Source: Chloroflexota bacterium (lineage in GTDB: Bacteria; Chloroflexota; Chloroflexia; Thermomicrobiales; UBA6265). From it: a DNA stretch of 27,625 nucleotides. Position 1 is the stretch's first letter. Every line of letters begins with the position of its first letter. Shown here one piece after another: positions 11,369-19,018 of the stretch. The position numbers and the translations under genes were made by a program. The stretch is from assembly GCA_023423795.1 (NCBI GenBank), contig JAFAEX010000159.1, forward strand, positions 1 to 27,625, in the 5' to 3' direction. Under the pieces are notes generated by a model. It was not told where the DNA came from. It was given only the letters and a program-made list of their open reading frames with translations, and did not search any database.

Positions 11369-11947
11369 ATGGACGCTCTCGAACGGCTCAAGGATCCCCG
11401 GATCGTCGGCGCGGCGCTGCTGGCGGCGCGCGTGTGGGTCGGCTCCCTGTTCGTGGTGCACGGCCTGGAGAAGGTGACCGGACCCGGTTCCGCGGTCTGG
11501 GTCGGCGACAAGGCCGGCGTGGCCGTGACCGGCTACCTCAACGGGGCGCTGGCGATGGCCCCGGGCGGGGCGAACGCCGGGGCGCACCCGGAGGTCGCCG
11601 GCTGGTACGCGGCGCTGATCCGCGACGTGTTCCTGCCGAACGCCCAGATCTTCAGCTACTTGGTCGCCTGGGGCGAAGTGCTCGTCGGCATCGCGCTGGT
11701 GCTGGGCATCCTCACCCGCTTCGCCGCGGCGATGGGCGTGGCGATGAACCTCGCCTTCCTGTTCGCCGGCACCAGCGGCGACAACGTGCCGATGCTGCTG
11801 GTCGGCCTCCCGATCGCCTTCTCGGCCGCGGCCGGCTACTACGGGGTCGATCGGTTCCTGATGCCGGCGGTCAAGGGGTTCGTCGCGCGGCGGCGCGGAG
11901 ATACGGGGCGGCCGGTCGCCGGGACGCCGCTTCCCACCACGGCCTGA
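11369..11947 (+). CDS. DoxX-family membrane protein
   Basis: A 192-residue integral membrane protein with four hydrophobic segments, at about 13-33, 88-108, 112-132 and 138-160. It fits the DoxX/DoxD family by the early W-V-G-S-L-F-V-V-H-G-L-E-K-V segment, the long polar loop with AHPEVAGWYAALIRDVFLPNAQ, and the V-A-W-G-E-V-L-V-G-I-A-L helix with a membrane Glu. The archaeal homologue is a subunit of thiosulfate:quinone oxidoreductase, while most bacterial members are uncharacterised and linked to respiratory or oxidative-stress roles. The ATG at 11369 is preceded by GGAAGG about 10 nt upstream. A strong terminator follows, so it is probably a single-gene unit separate from the molybdo-enzyme operon. 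Confidence 0.85.
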   Translation: MDALERLKDPRIVGAALLAARVWVGSLFVVHGLEKVTGPGSAVWVGDKAGVAVTGYLNGALAMAPGGANAGAHPEVAGWYAALIRDVFLPNAQIFSYLVAWGEVLVGIALVLGILTRFAAAMGVAMNLAFLFAGTSGDNVPMLLVGLPIAFSAAAGYYGVDRFLMPAVKGFVARRRGDTGRPVAGTPLPTTA

Positions 11948-11967
11948 CGTTCCTTCCCTCCGTTCGG

Positions 11968-11995
11968 ACGGGGCGCCGCGCAAGCGGCGCCCCGT
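11968..11995 (+). terminator. Intrinsic terminator after the DoxX gene
   Basis: A perfect 12-bp stem (ACGGGGCGCCGC / GCGGCGCCCCGT) is closed by a GCAA-type tetraloop 20 nt after the stop codon and followed by TCTCGT. The T tract is weak, but the stem is very stable. Confidence 0.72.
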
Positions 11996-12112
11996 TCTCG
12001 TCGTGCCTCCAGCATCGGGGCGCAAGCAGCCGATGGCACGGCCGGTGCGTCCGCCGGGGTAATCGGTAGCGCCTGCCCGTCGCCGGGCCGGTGGCCGGCG
12101 GCGTCGGGATCG

Positions 12113-12128
12113 GCGCCGCATGCGGCGC
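12113..12128. promoter_or_regulatory. 16-bp perfect palindrome before the molybdo-enzyme operon
   Basis: GCGCCGCATGCGGCGC lies 26 bp before the first gene of the operon, in its leader. It may be an operator or a leader hairpin. High GC makes chance palindromes commoner here, so confidence is low. Confidence 0.3.
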
Positions 12129-12154
12129 AGGCGCTCGCAGCACGGAGATGCCCC

Positions 12155-12706
12155 ATGCCCGCCCCTGCCCCGTCGGCCGCGGCCGCCGCTCCTCCAGCAT
12201 CCGCGACGGCGGGAGCCGCCCGGCCGGTGACCTTGCGCGTCAACGGCCAGGAGCACCGGTTGCTGGTCGAACCCCGCCGTACGCTGCTGGACGCGCTGCG
12301 CCACGATCTCCAGTTGACCGGGGCCAAGAAGGTCTGCGACATGGGCGATTGCGGCGCCTGCACCGTCGTCGTCGATGGCCGCGCGATGTATTCGTGCCTG
12401 CTGCTCGCCGTCGATTGCGCCGGGCGCGAGGTCCGCACCATCGAGGGGCTGGGCAGCGCCGACGAACTGGACCCGGTGCAGGAGGCGTTCATCCGCCGCG
12501 ACGCCTTCCAGTGCGGCTTCTGCACCTCCGGCCAGATCATGAGCCTGCGCGCCCTGCTGGACGCGCACCCCGAGCCGAGCGACGAGCAGATCGAGCGGGC
12601 CGTCACCGGCAACCTGTGCCGCTGCGGGGCCTACCCCAACATCGTCGCGGCAGGCCGGCTGGCGGCGGAGTTGCAGGCCGCGCGGACCGCCGAAGGGAGC
12701 GCGTGA
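12155..12706 (+). CDS. Molybdo-hydroxylase small subunit, two [2Fe-2S] clusters
   Basis: A 183-residue iron-sulfur subunit of the xanthine-dehydrogenase/CO-dehydrogenase/aldehyde-oxidase family; it passes electrons from the molybdenum site to FAD. The plant-type ferredoxin domain (about 25-100) has C-x4-C-x2-C (CDMGDCGAC) plus a later Cys in MYSC. The helical second domain (about 105-175) has CGFC and CRCG for the other cluster. The first 23 residues are a low-complexity Ala/Pro/Ser extension with no twin-arginine motif, unlike the exported E. coli PaoA. The start ATG has GGAGA 7 nt upstream. The stop TGA shares one base with the ATG of the next gene, so the operon is tightly coupled in the order small-large-medium. 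Confidence 0.93.
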   Translation: MPAPAPSAAAAAPPASATAGAARPVTLRVNGQEHRLLVEPRRTLLDALRHDLQLTGAKKVCDMGDCGACTVVVDGRAMYSCLLLAVDCAGREVRTIEGLGSADELDPVQEAFIRRDAFQCGFCTSGQIMSLRALLDAHPEPSDEQIERAVTGNLCRCGAYPNIVAAGRLAAELQAARTAEGSA

Positions 12707-15024
12707 TGCCGGAACTGCGAGTCTCCCGCAAACCCGCGGCCGAGGGCGGCGGCGTCTCGATCGTCGAGCAGGAAGCGCTCGCGCCGTGGGTCGCGGATGC
12801 CGACCTCGCCGTGGTCGGGAAGGCGTACCCGCGGCTGGAGGGGCCGGAAAAAGTCAGCGGGCGCGCGATCTATGCGTCGGATATGCGTCTGCCGCGCCAA
12901 CTCTACGCGAAGGTGCTGCGCAGCCCGCACCCGCACGCCCGCGTCGTCCGCGTCGATGCGTCGGCGGCGGAAGCGATGCCGGGCGTCCACGCGGTGCTGT
13001 GCCGGGCGAACGCGCCGGAGATGACCTGGTACGAGGAAGGCAACCTGTTCGAGGAGACGGTCCGGTTCGTCGGCGATGAAGTGGCCGCCGTCGCCGCCGA
13101 GAGCGAGGAGATCGCCGGGGACGCGCTGCGGGCGATCGTCGTCGAATACGAACCGCTGCCGTTCGCGACCGGGATCGAGGAGGCGCTGCGGCCGGACGCG
13201 CCGAAGATCCACCCCGGCGGCAACGTCGCCGGCGAGCCGACGCTCTACACCCGCGGCGACCCCGAGGCCGGGCGGCGCGAGGCCGAGGTCGTCGTTTCCG
13301 AGACCTACGTGACGCAGGCCGCCCTGCACAACGCGCTGGAATCCCACGGCTGCACGGCGTTCTGGGACGGCGACCACCTGACGCTGTGGGATTCGACGCA
13401 GGGCATCTTCGCCGTGCGCGACGAGGTAGCCGAAAAACTCGGGCTGCCGCAGCACAAGGTCCGCGTGGTCAAGGAGCACATGGGCGGTGGCTTCGGGGCC
13501 AAGCAGATCGCCTGGAAGCACGACGTCATCGCCGCGCTGCTCTCGAAAGCCTCCGGGCGGCCGGTGCACCTGATGCTGGACCGCGAGGGCGAGAACCTCG
13601 CCGCCGGGAACCGCAACCCGACCATCCAGCGGGTGACGCTCGGGGCGCGGCGCGACGGCACGCTCACCCTGATCGACGTCCGCATCGAGCAGGGATCGGG
13701 CGCCTACCGGACCGGCGGCGAGGCCAGCAACGTGCCCGGCATGTACCAGACGCTCTACCGCTGCCCGAACGTCCGCACCGAACAGGTGCCGGTTTACACG
13801 AACACCGGCCCGGCGGTCGCCTTCCGCGCGCCCGGCCACGTCGAGGCCGCCTTCGCGCTCGAACAGGCGATGGACGAACTGGCGCTGAAACTGGGCATGG
13901 ACCCGGTCGAACTGCGCCGCCGCAACTACACGGAAATCGACCAACTCGAAAACCAGCCCTACACCCTCGCCGAAGGTCTTCGCCTCTGCTACGACCGCGT
14001 GACCGAGGCGTTCGGCTGGCCCCTGTTGGAACCGGCGACGGCGGACGGTTCGAAGCGGCGCGGCATCGGCTTCGCCGCCCACGACTGGGTGGGAGGCGGC
14101 GGCAAACCGCCCGGCTACGCCTGGATGGAGTTGAACACCGACGGCACCGCCGAGGTCGTCACCGGCACGCAGGACATCGGGACGGGAACGCGCACCGGGC
14201 TGGCGCAGGTGGCCGCCGAGGAACTCGGGCTGCCGCTGGAGCGGGTGTCGCTGCAACTCGGCGACACCGCGCGCGGCCCCTACTCCCCGGTCAGTTCCGG
14301 CAGCACCACGCAGGCGACGATGGGCTCCGCCGTGCGCGCCGCCGCGTCCGAGGTGCGGGAGCAGTTGCTTCAGGTCGCGGCCGCGATGATGGAGGTCGGG
14401 GCCGAGCGGCTCCGGGTCCGCAACGGCCGCGTCTTCGTCGCATCGGACCCCTCGCGGGGGATGGCGGTCGAGGAGATCACGCAGGCGATCGCGCCCAACA
14501 CCCTGCAGGGGCGCGGCGCGCGCGAGGCCGGGCCGGAGGGGATGTCCGCCCGCACGTTCGGCGCGCAGTTCGTCGAGGTCGAGGTGGACGCCGAAACCGG
14601 CGAAACCACCGTGCTGCGGGTGGTGACCGCCCACGACGTGGGGCGGATCGTCAACCCGACGCTGGCCGACAGCCAGATCGTGGGCGGCATCATCCAGGGC
14701 GTCGGGTTCGGCCTCACCGAGGAGCGGGTGGTGGATGCCCGGCTCGGCATGGTCCTGAACGCGAACCTCGAGGAGTACAAGGTGCCGACCGTGGCCGACG
14801 CGCCGCCGGTCGAGCACGTCCACGTGGACGTGGCGGACCCGCACGCCAACCCGACCGGGGCCAAGGGCATCGGCGAACCGCCGCTGATCCCGACCGGGCC
14901 GGCCATCGCCAACGCGGTCTTCGACGCGGTCGGCGTCCGGCTGCGGGAAGCGCCGCTGACCCGCCGCCGGGTGCTGGACGCCCTGCGCGAAATGGAACCC
15001 AACGGACTGGAGGCGTCGGCATGA
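12706..15024 (+). CDS. Molybdo-hydroxylase large (molybdopterin-binding) subunit
   Basis: A 772-residue catalytic subunit that binds the molybdenum-cytosine or -pterin cofactor and hydroxylates an aldehyde or N-heterocycle. An N-terminal a/b-hammerhead domain (about 40-150) includes the typical G-R-A-I-Y-A-S-D-M and LRSPHPHARV stretches. The two cofactor domains carry GGGFGAK (about 262-268), AFRAPGH (about 370), QDIGTGT, and the terminal GAKGIGEPP with the conserved catalytic Glu (about 723). The AYRCSFR loop of true CO dehydrogenase is absent: the sequence is GAYRTGGE followed by AVAFRAPGH. It is therefore not form I CoxL and looks closer to the aldehyde oxidase/XdhA-YagR branch. The substrate cannot be assigned. 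Its stop overlaps the medium subunit's ATG (ATGA). Confidence 0.92.
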   Translation: MPELRVSRKPAAEGGGVSIVEQEALAPWVADADLAVVGKAYPRLEGPEKVSGRAIYASDMRLPRQLYAKVLRSPHPHARVVRVDASAAEAMPGVHAVLCRANAPEMTWYEEGNLFEETVRFVGDEVAAVAAESEEIAGDALRAIVVEYEPLPFATGIEEALRPDAPKIHPGGNVAGEPTLYTRGDPEAGRREAEVVVSETYVTQAALHNALESHGCTAFWDGDHLTLWDSTQGIFAVRDEVAEKLGLPQHKVRVVKEHMGGGFGAKQIAWKHDVIAALLSKASGRPVHLMLDREGENLAAGNRNPTIQRVTLGARRDGTLTLIDVRIEQGSGAYRTGGEASNVPGMYQTLYRCPNVRTEQVPVYTNTGPAVAFRAPGHVEAAFALEQAMDELALKLGMDPVELRRRNYTEIDQLENQPYTLAEGLRLCYDRVTEAFGWPLLEPATADGSKRRGIGFAAHDWVGGGGKPPGYAWMELNTDGTAEVVTGTQDIGTGTRTGLAQVAAEELGLPLERVSLQLGDTARGPYSPVSSGSTTQATMGSAVRAAASEVREQLLQVAAAMMEVGAERLRVRNGRVFVASDPSRGMAVEEITQAIAPNTLQGRGAREAGPEGMSARTFGAQFVEVEVDAETGETTVLRVVTAHDVGRIVNPTLADSQIVGGIIQGVGFGLTEERVVDARLGMVLNANLEEYKVPTVADAPPVEHVHVDVADPHANPTGAKGIGEPPLIPTGPAIANAVFDAVGVRLREAPLTRRRVLDALREMEPNGLEASA

Positions 15025-16031
15025 GGACGTTTGACTACGCCGCCCCGCCGACGCTGGACGCCGCGATCGCGCTGCTCGGCGCGAACGGCGCGGCGGGCGA
15101 GGACGGGCAGGCCGCGCGCCCGCTCGCGGGCGGCACCGACCTGCTGACGCTGATGAAGGCCGACCTCGTCGCGCCCCGCACGCTGGTGGACATCAAGCGG
15201 CTGGCCGACCTCCACGACCGGATCGAACCGGGGCCGGACGGGCTTGAGATCGGCGCGCTGGCGACGCTGGCGCAGGTCGAGGACGACCCCCTCGTGCGCG
15301 CGCGGGCGGCGGCGCTCTCCGAGGCGGCGGCGCTGGCGGCCACCCCGCAACTGCGGAACATGGCGACCATCGGCGGCAACCTGCTGCAGCGGCCGCGCTG
15401 CTGGTACTTCCGCAACCCCCACCTCACCTGCTGGCTCAAGGGCGGCGACGAATGCCTGGCGCGGGGAGGCGAGAATCAGCAGCACGCGATCTTCGACATC
15501 TCCCCGTGCATGGCCGGCCACCCCTCGGACCCGGCGACCGCCCTGCTGGCGCTGGACGCGAGCGTGCGGCTGCGCGGCCCGTCCTCGGAGCGGACCGTGT
15601 CGCTGGCCGAGTTCTTCACCCCGCCGACGGACGACCACCGGCGCGAGACGGCGCTGGAACCCGACGAACTGGTCGTCTCGCTGCTGATCCCGGACGCGCC
15701 GGACGGCACGAACAGCGCCTACCTCAAGGCGATGGACCGCAAGGTGTGGGCGTTCGCGCTGGTCGGCGTCGCCGCCGTCGCGCGGGTCGAGGACGGGACG
15801 ATCGCGGAGGCGCGGTTGGCGCTGGGCGGCGTCGCCCCGGTCCCGTGGCGCGCCGTAGACGCCGAGCGGGTGCTGGCCGGTTCCGCCGCGACCCCCGAAA
15901 CGTTCGATCGCGCGGCGGACGCGGCGCTGTCCGGCGCGCAGCCCCTGCACCTCAACGGCTACAAACTGCCGATCGCCCGCGCCCTCATCCGGCGGGTGCT
16001 GGAGGCCGCCACGCGCCTGCCCGGCGGCTGA
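15021..16031 (+). CDS. Molybdo-hydroxylase medium (FAD) subunit with putative [4Fe-4S] insert
   Basis: A 336-residue FAD-binding subunit. The FAD-binding motifs are AGGTDLL (about 36-42) and TIGGNLLQ (about 117-124), and the C-terminal CO_deh_flav_C domain begins around residue 225. Directly after the second FAD motif comes a Cys-bearing insert with Cys127, Cys137, Cys145 and Cys163. Comparable inserts in E. coli PaoB (YagS) and in 4-hydroxybenzoyl-CoA reductase hold an extra [4Fe-4S] cluster, so the same is inferred here. Ordinary CoxM/XdhB proteins lack it. The ATG overlaps the preceding stop (ATGA). The operon as seen lacks a PaoD/XdhC-type maturation chaperone. The stop codon is part of a 15-bp direct repeat recurring at 16201. 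Confidence 0.9.
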   Translation: MRTFDYAAPPTLDAAIALLGANGAAGEDGQAARPLAGGTDLLTLMKADLVAPRTLVDIKRLADLHDRIEPGPDGLEIGALATLAQVEDDPLVRARAAALSEAAALAATPQLRNMATIGGNLLQRPRCWYFRNPHLTCWLKGGDECLARGGENQQHAIFDISPCMAGHPSDPATALLALDASVRLRGPSSERTVSLAEFFTPPTDDHRRETALEPDELVVSLLIPDAPDGTNSAYLKAMDRKVWAFALVGVAAVARVEDGTIAEARLALGGVAPVPWRAVDAERVLAGSAATPETFDRAADAALSGAQPLHLNGYKLPIARALIRRVLEAATRLPGG

Positions 16032-16080
16032 TCCGGAATCCGGCTATTCGCTGCCGTTTCGCCCGCCCGTGACGGCGTGC

Positions 16081-16162
16081 GTTCGTAGGAGAGGGAGCCG
16101 TGCCCTCCCTCGTCCGTACGCTACTTCGGGCACGGGAGGGCACGAGTCCCTCCCTCACGAAC
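16081..16162. repeat. 82-nt imperfect hairpin within 15-bp direct repeats
   Basis: Arms at 16081-16109 and 16134-16162 (29 nt each) pair through GTTCGT/ACGAAC, GAGGGA/TCCCTC and GTGCCCTCCC/GGGAGGGCAC, with two short internal loops and a 24-nt apical loop. Fifteen-base direct repeats TGATCCGGAATCCGG lie outside it at 16029-16043 and 16201-16215. The first includes the stop codon of the FAD subunit. The layout resembles a small non-autonomous insertion or a transcript-end structure. Confidence 0.55.
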
Positions 16163-16298
16163 AATGAACGGATTCCCGCACCAATCAACCGGATTTCGCA
16201 TGATCCGGAATCCGGGTGGATGCCCGCGCTGCCGCCGCCGGCCGCAGGCATCCACCGCGCCCGGTGAGGCCCCGGCCGGATTCTCTCGCCGCCATTTT

Positions 16299-16342
16299 TT
16301 CGGTATTTATTCGGTGTATATTCGGCATTTTTTCGGTCGGGG
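16299..16342 (+). repeat. 11-bp tandem array, four units, TTCGG-N6
   Basis: TTCGG recurs at 16299, 16310, 16321 and 16332, exactly one unit every 11 bp, with AT-rich spacers TATTTA, TGTATA and CATTTT. This is one helical turn, so all units face the same side of the DNA. It is strikingly AT-rich for this window. An oppositely oriented copy lies at 16512-16555. Confidence 0.75.
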
Positions 16343-16345
16343 AAA

Positions 16346-16363
16346 ACCGCGTACGTACGCGGT
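16346..16363. promoter_or_regulatory. 18-bp perfect palindrome beside the 11-bp array
   Basis: ACCGCGTACGTACGCGGT is fully self-complementary and sits 3 bp after the first 11-bp array. It is a candidate binding site for a dimeric regulator. No promoter could be placed with confidence around it. Confidence 0.5.
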
Positions 16364-16511
16364 GTTGTGACCGAATCGGAGTTTATTCTCCTCCCCTCCC
16401 ACGCGCAGCGCCCGGAACCCCCTCCCGGGTGTGCCTTCCCCGTATGCGTCCGCGAGGATGGCAGGGGTGCCGAATAAACCCAAAACCCGCATGGACATGG
16501 GAGAACCGCCG

Positions 16512-16555
16512 CCGAATAAACGGCGAATCAATACCGAATAAATACCGAAGAAACT
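16512..16555 (-). repeat. 11-bp tandem array in inverse orientation, N6-CCGAA
   Basis: CCGAA (once GCGAA) recurs at 16512, 16523, 16534 and 16545, again exactly every 11 bp. Read on the other strand it aligns with the array at 16299 over almost 60 bp, including the 17-bp perfect match ACCGAATAAATACCGAA (16533-16549) to the complement of 16299-16315. The two arrays therefore form an imperfect inverted repeat about 290 bp across. Further single CCGAA motifs occur at 16371 and 16470. I see no gene in 16032-16779. Confidence 0.75.
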
Positions 16556-16779
16556 CCGGCGGGATCGGGCGGCGTTCGGGATGCTCCAGACGTGCATCGA
16601 CGCCGTTCCGGGGCCAGGAACCGACCCCGGCTGCATCGAGCAGGGAAACCCCGGACTCCATTTCGCATGCCCGCTGGGTCGGGGCACGAGCCGGATTCGG
16701 GGCGCATCCACCGGTGGCCGATGGCCCGCGGCGTGCGGGACAATCGCGGCCACGCCGCAGCACCCGGAGGCAGCGACCC

Positions 16780-17640
16780 ATGGAAACCCGCCGGTTGGGC
16801 AAGACCGGGCACCCGAGCAGCGTTGTCGCCTTTGGCTCATACGCCATTGGCGACGCAACGCAGGACGACGCCGACCGCGTCATCGAGGACGTCCTCGCCC
16901 GGGGCGTGAACCACATCGACGTCGCCCCGAGTTACGCCGAGGCCGAACTGCGGCTTGGCGACTACCTGAAGCGCCATCCGCGCCCGGACGTCTTCGTCGG
17001 CGCGAAGACCCAGAAGCGCGACAAGGCTGGCGCCCGCGAGGAGTTGCTGCGCACGCTCGACCGCCTCGGGCGCGATCGCCACGACCTCTACCAGCTCCAC
17101 GCCGTCTGCACCGCCGACGACCTCGCCGCCTGCCTCGCGCCGGGCGGGCCGCTGGAGGCGATCCTGGAGGCGCGCGAGGAAGGGCTGGTCGCCCACATCG
17201 GCATCACGGGCCACGGCTGGCAATCGCCCGCGACCCACCTCGCCGCGCTGGACGCCTTCCCCTTCGCGACGGTGATGACCTCCTGCAACCGCTTCCTCCA
17301 CGCCGACGACGCGTTCCGGCGGGACTGGGAGCGGTTGGTCGCCCGCTGCCGGGCCGACGACGTGGGCATCCACGTCCTCAAGGCGACCGCGAAGGGTCCG
17401 TGGGGCGATCGCACCCCCACCCACCACACGTGGTACGAGCCCTTCACCGACCAGCGCGACGTGGACCGCGCCGTCGCCTGGGCCCTGCGGCAGGACGTCA
17501 CCACGCTCTGCAGCGCCGGCGACATGTCGCTGCTGCCCGGCATCCTCGCCGCCGCCGAGCGCTATCGGGAGATCGACCCGAACTCGGCCGACGCGTTGCT
17601 GGCCGACGGGGCCTACGGCGATATCTTCGTAGCCGCCTGA
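16780..17640 (+). CDS. Aldo/keto reductase family oxidoreductase
   Basis: A 286-residue TIM-barrel oxidoreductase, slightly shorter than the usual 310-330. The aldo/keto reductase catalytic tetrad is recognisable: Asp47 (HIDVAPSYAEAE), Tyr52, Lys76 (VGAKTQKRD) and His107 (LYQLHAV). The N-terminal METRRLGKTG hairpin is typical of the family. Family members reduce aldehydes, ketones or sugars with NAD(P)H. The sequence VLKATAKGPWG, followed by polar residues replacing the usual late cofactor loop, and the DVTTLCSAGD segment are characteristic of the ferredoxin-like-free YghZ/PF00248 subgroup rather than of sugar reductases; the substrate is unknown. ATG 16780 has GGAGG 9 nt upstream. The long in-frame extension upstream crosses the 11-bp repeats and is not coding. 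Confidence 0.88.
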   Translation: METRRLGKTGHPSSVVAFGSYAIGDATQDDADRVIEDVLARGVNHIDVAPSYAEAELRLGDYLKRHPRPDVFVGAKTQKRDKAGAREELLRTLDRLGRDRHDLYQLHAVCTADDLAACLAPGGPLEAILEAREEGLVAHIGITGHGWQSPATHLAALDAFPFATVMTSCNRFLHADDAFRRDWERLVARCRADDVGIHVLKATAKGPWGDRTPTHHTWYEPFTDQRDVDRAVAWALRQDVTTLCSAGDMSLLPGILAAAERYREIDPNSADALLADGAYGDIFVAA

Positions 17641-17756
17641 CCACGAACGACGCACCAACCTCGTCCGCTCACGCGTCGATCGCGGGGGCACGCTGCACCC
17701 GCGCTGGCTCGGGCATGGTGACGTTGACCGTGGCCGAGCCAACGCATGGCCGCATC

Positions 17757-17882
17757 ATACGAAATCCGGATGAACTGTTCGTGTTCCGCGTACACAACCG
17801 ATGACCGCTTTCCTGATACCTACGCGAGAATGCGCAGGCGGATAGACTTCCGATACCGGAATGGTTCAACCGGATTTCGTAT
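17757..17882. repeat. 126-bp segment bounded by 19-bp inverted repeats
   Basis: ATACGAAATCCGGATGAAC (17757-17775) is the inverse of GTTCAACCGGATTTCGTAT (17864-17882), with one mismatch. A third, diverged copy, ATCAACCGGATTTCGCAT, occurs at 16184-16201. The segment lies between convergent genes and encodes nothing evident. It may be a miniature inverted-repeat element. Confidence 0.55.
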
Positions 17883-17895
17883 CAGGGACGGCCCG

Positions 17896-18864
17896 TCATG
17901 CCGCCGGCAGCAGCGTGAATCGGATCGCCGACGGCCGCCCGTCCGACCCCGCCTTGTCGAACGACGGCACGGCCGCCTGCGCCCATCCCTCGCTCCCGTC
18001 GGGCGCGGCCAGCCGGTACCAGAGCCGGGTGGCTTCGGCGCTCGTGCCCCGGTCGGCTTCGTCGCCGGCGTCGATCCCGAGCAACGGGTAGCGGTTCCCG
18101 GCGGCTGGCGGCAGCACGCCGATCTGCACGGCATCGGACTGCCCGGGCGGCGCACTCCAGAGCGAGATCTCGCCTGCGACGCCCTCGGCTACCACGACCT
18201 CGGCCCCGCTCGGAACGCCGTCCGGCCAGGCGCGGCGGGCGATGACGTGGACCGGGTTGCGCCAGCCGAGGTCGGACGGGTGCTCCGGCGCCTCGATCGG
18301 CCAATAACCGGGACCGGGCGGGCAGTCGAACCCGCAGTTGACGCCGTATTCCGGCGCGTCCCCGTTGACGCGCGATTGCTGGTAGAAGGTCCGCAGTTCG
18401 AAATGCAGGTGGCTCGGCGCGTCGCCACGGCCCAGCACCGTGCCGATGGGCTGGCCGCGCGCCACCCAATCGCCAACCGCCACTGCCAGCGCATAGTCGA
18501 GGTGCCCGTACTGCGAATACAGGTCCGGCGCGTGGCGGACGAGCACCACCGGTCCCGGGTAGTCGTACCCGGCGAAAACGACCTCGCCATCCGCGACGGC
18601 GACCACCTGCGCCCCGCCGCTTTCGCCGGCGAGGCGGCGCCAGTTCTCCCCGGTGTGCCACCAGCCGGGAAAGGCCGGCAGGTTCTCGCAGGCGTAGCCG
18701 GCCCGGATCACGAAGCCGTCGCCCGGCGCGCGCCCCGGCTCCGCCATCGGGTAGCCGAAGGCCGGCCCGCCCACCTGCGCGGCGGCCCGGCGGAGCGGCG
18801 GAATGCCCAACGAGGCGAAGGCGGCGAAGCGCAGGAGCGAACGTCGGGTGGAGCGGTGCGGCAT
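17896..18864 (-). CDS. Tat-exported M23-fold protein lacking the Asp zinc ligand
   Basis: A 322-residue exported protein of the M23 (lysostaphin/LytM-like) fold. It opens with a Tat-type signal (STRRSLLRFAAFASLG, cleavage near AAAQ30). The first zinc motif, normally H-x3-D, reads H70-T-G-E-N74; the Asp is replaced by Asn. The second motif (SHLHFE, His152/His154) and the YGHLDYA segment are kept. A C-terminal region (about 255-322) looks like an SH3-type wall-binding domain. Active family members cut peptidoglycan cross-bridges, whereas members without full ligands often act as activators or scaffolds (EnvC, NlpD). The paralogue at 19785 keeps HTGED. ATG 18864 has GGGAG 8 nt upstream; an upstream in-frame ATG adds non-signal residues and is rejected. 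It is divergent from the exporter at 19019. Confidence 0.85.
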   Translation of the reverse strand: MPHRSTRRSLLRFAAFASLGIPPLRRAAAQVGGPAFGYPMAEPGRAPGDGFVIRAGYACENLPAFPGWWHTGENWRRLAGESGGAQVVAVADGEVVFAGYDYPGPVVLVRHAPDLYSQYGHLDYALAVAVGDWVARGQPIGTVLGRGDAPSHLHFELRTFYQQSRVNGDAPEYGVNCGFDCPPGPGYWPIEAPEHPSDLGWRNPVHVIARRAWPDGVPSGAEVVVAEGVAGEISLWSAPPGQSDAVQIGVLPPAAGNRYPLLGIDAGDEADRGTSAEATRLWYRLAAPDGSEGWAQAAVPSFDKAGSDGRPSAIRFTLLPAA

Positions 18865-18910
18865 GGCGTCAACTCCCGGTGCGCGGCGGCTGGCCGGATG
18901 CGGCGAGCGT

Positions 18911-18940
18911 TTGGTTCGCCGCAATCGCCCGTGACATACT
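18911..18940 (+). promoter_or_regulatory. Promoter of the riboswitch-exporter transcript
   Basis: A -35-like TTGGTT (18911-18916) and a -10-like CATACT (18935-18940) are separated by 18 bp. Transcription would begin about 10-15 nt before the guanidine-III aptamer. Confidence 0.5.
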
Positions 18941-18960
18941 ACCGGGGACGCCTATCGGCG

Positions 18961-19003
18961 CCTGGACGAGGGGCACCGTACCCAGCCGACGACAAGACGG
19001 TGC
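18961..19003 (+). promoter_or_regulatory. Guanidine-III (ykkC-III) riboswitch
   Basis: The leader matches the ykkC-III consensus as I recall it from the Thermobifida fusca aptamer: GGACGAGG, then CACCGTACCC, then GACAAGACGGTGC. The helices are preserved by covariation. Stem P1 is CTGG (18962-18965) with CCAG (18982-18985). The pseudoknot is GCACCGT (18973-18979) with ACGGTGC (18997-19003), a perfect 7 bp. The pseudoknot ends 15 nt before the exporter ATG, so guanidine binding would plausibly act on ribosome access. The gene downstream is of the guanidinium-exporter family, as expected. Confidence 0.9.
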
Positions 19004-19018
19004 ACAGTGGTGGCCACC

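Noticed and set aside
12706..15024. Form I carbon monoxide dehydrogenase (CoxL)
   Set aside because: The diagnostic AYRCSFR loop is absent, and the FAD subunit has a PaoB-like Cys insert.
12631..15950. Long minus-strand open frames opposite the molybdo-enzyme genes
   Set aside because: They are shadows in a GC-rich region. The plus-strand genes carry all the conserved cofactor motifs and coupled starts.
16216..16779. N-terminal extension of the aldo/keto reductase
   Set aside because: It crosses the 11-bp arrays and the palindrome. The family begins at METRRLGKTG with its own ribosome-binding site.
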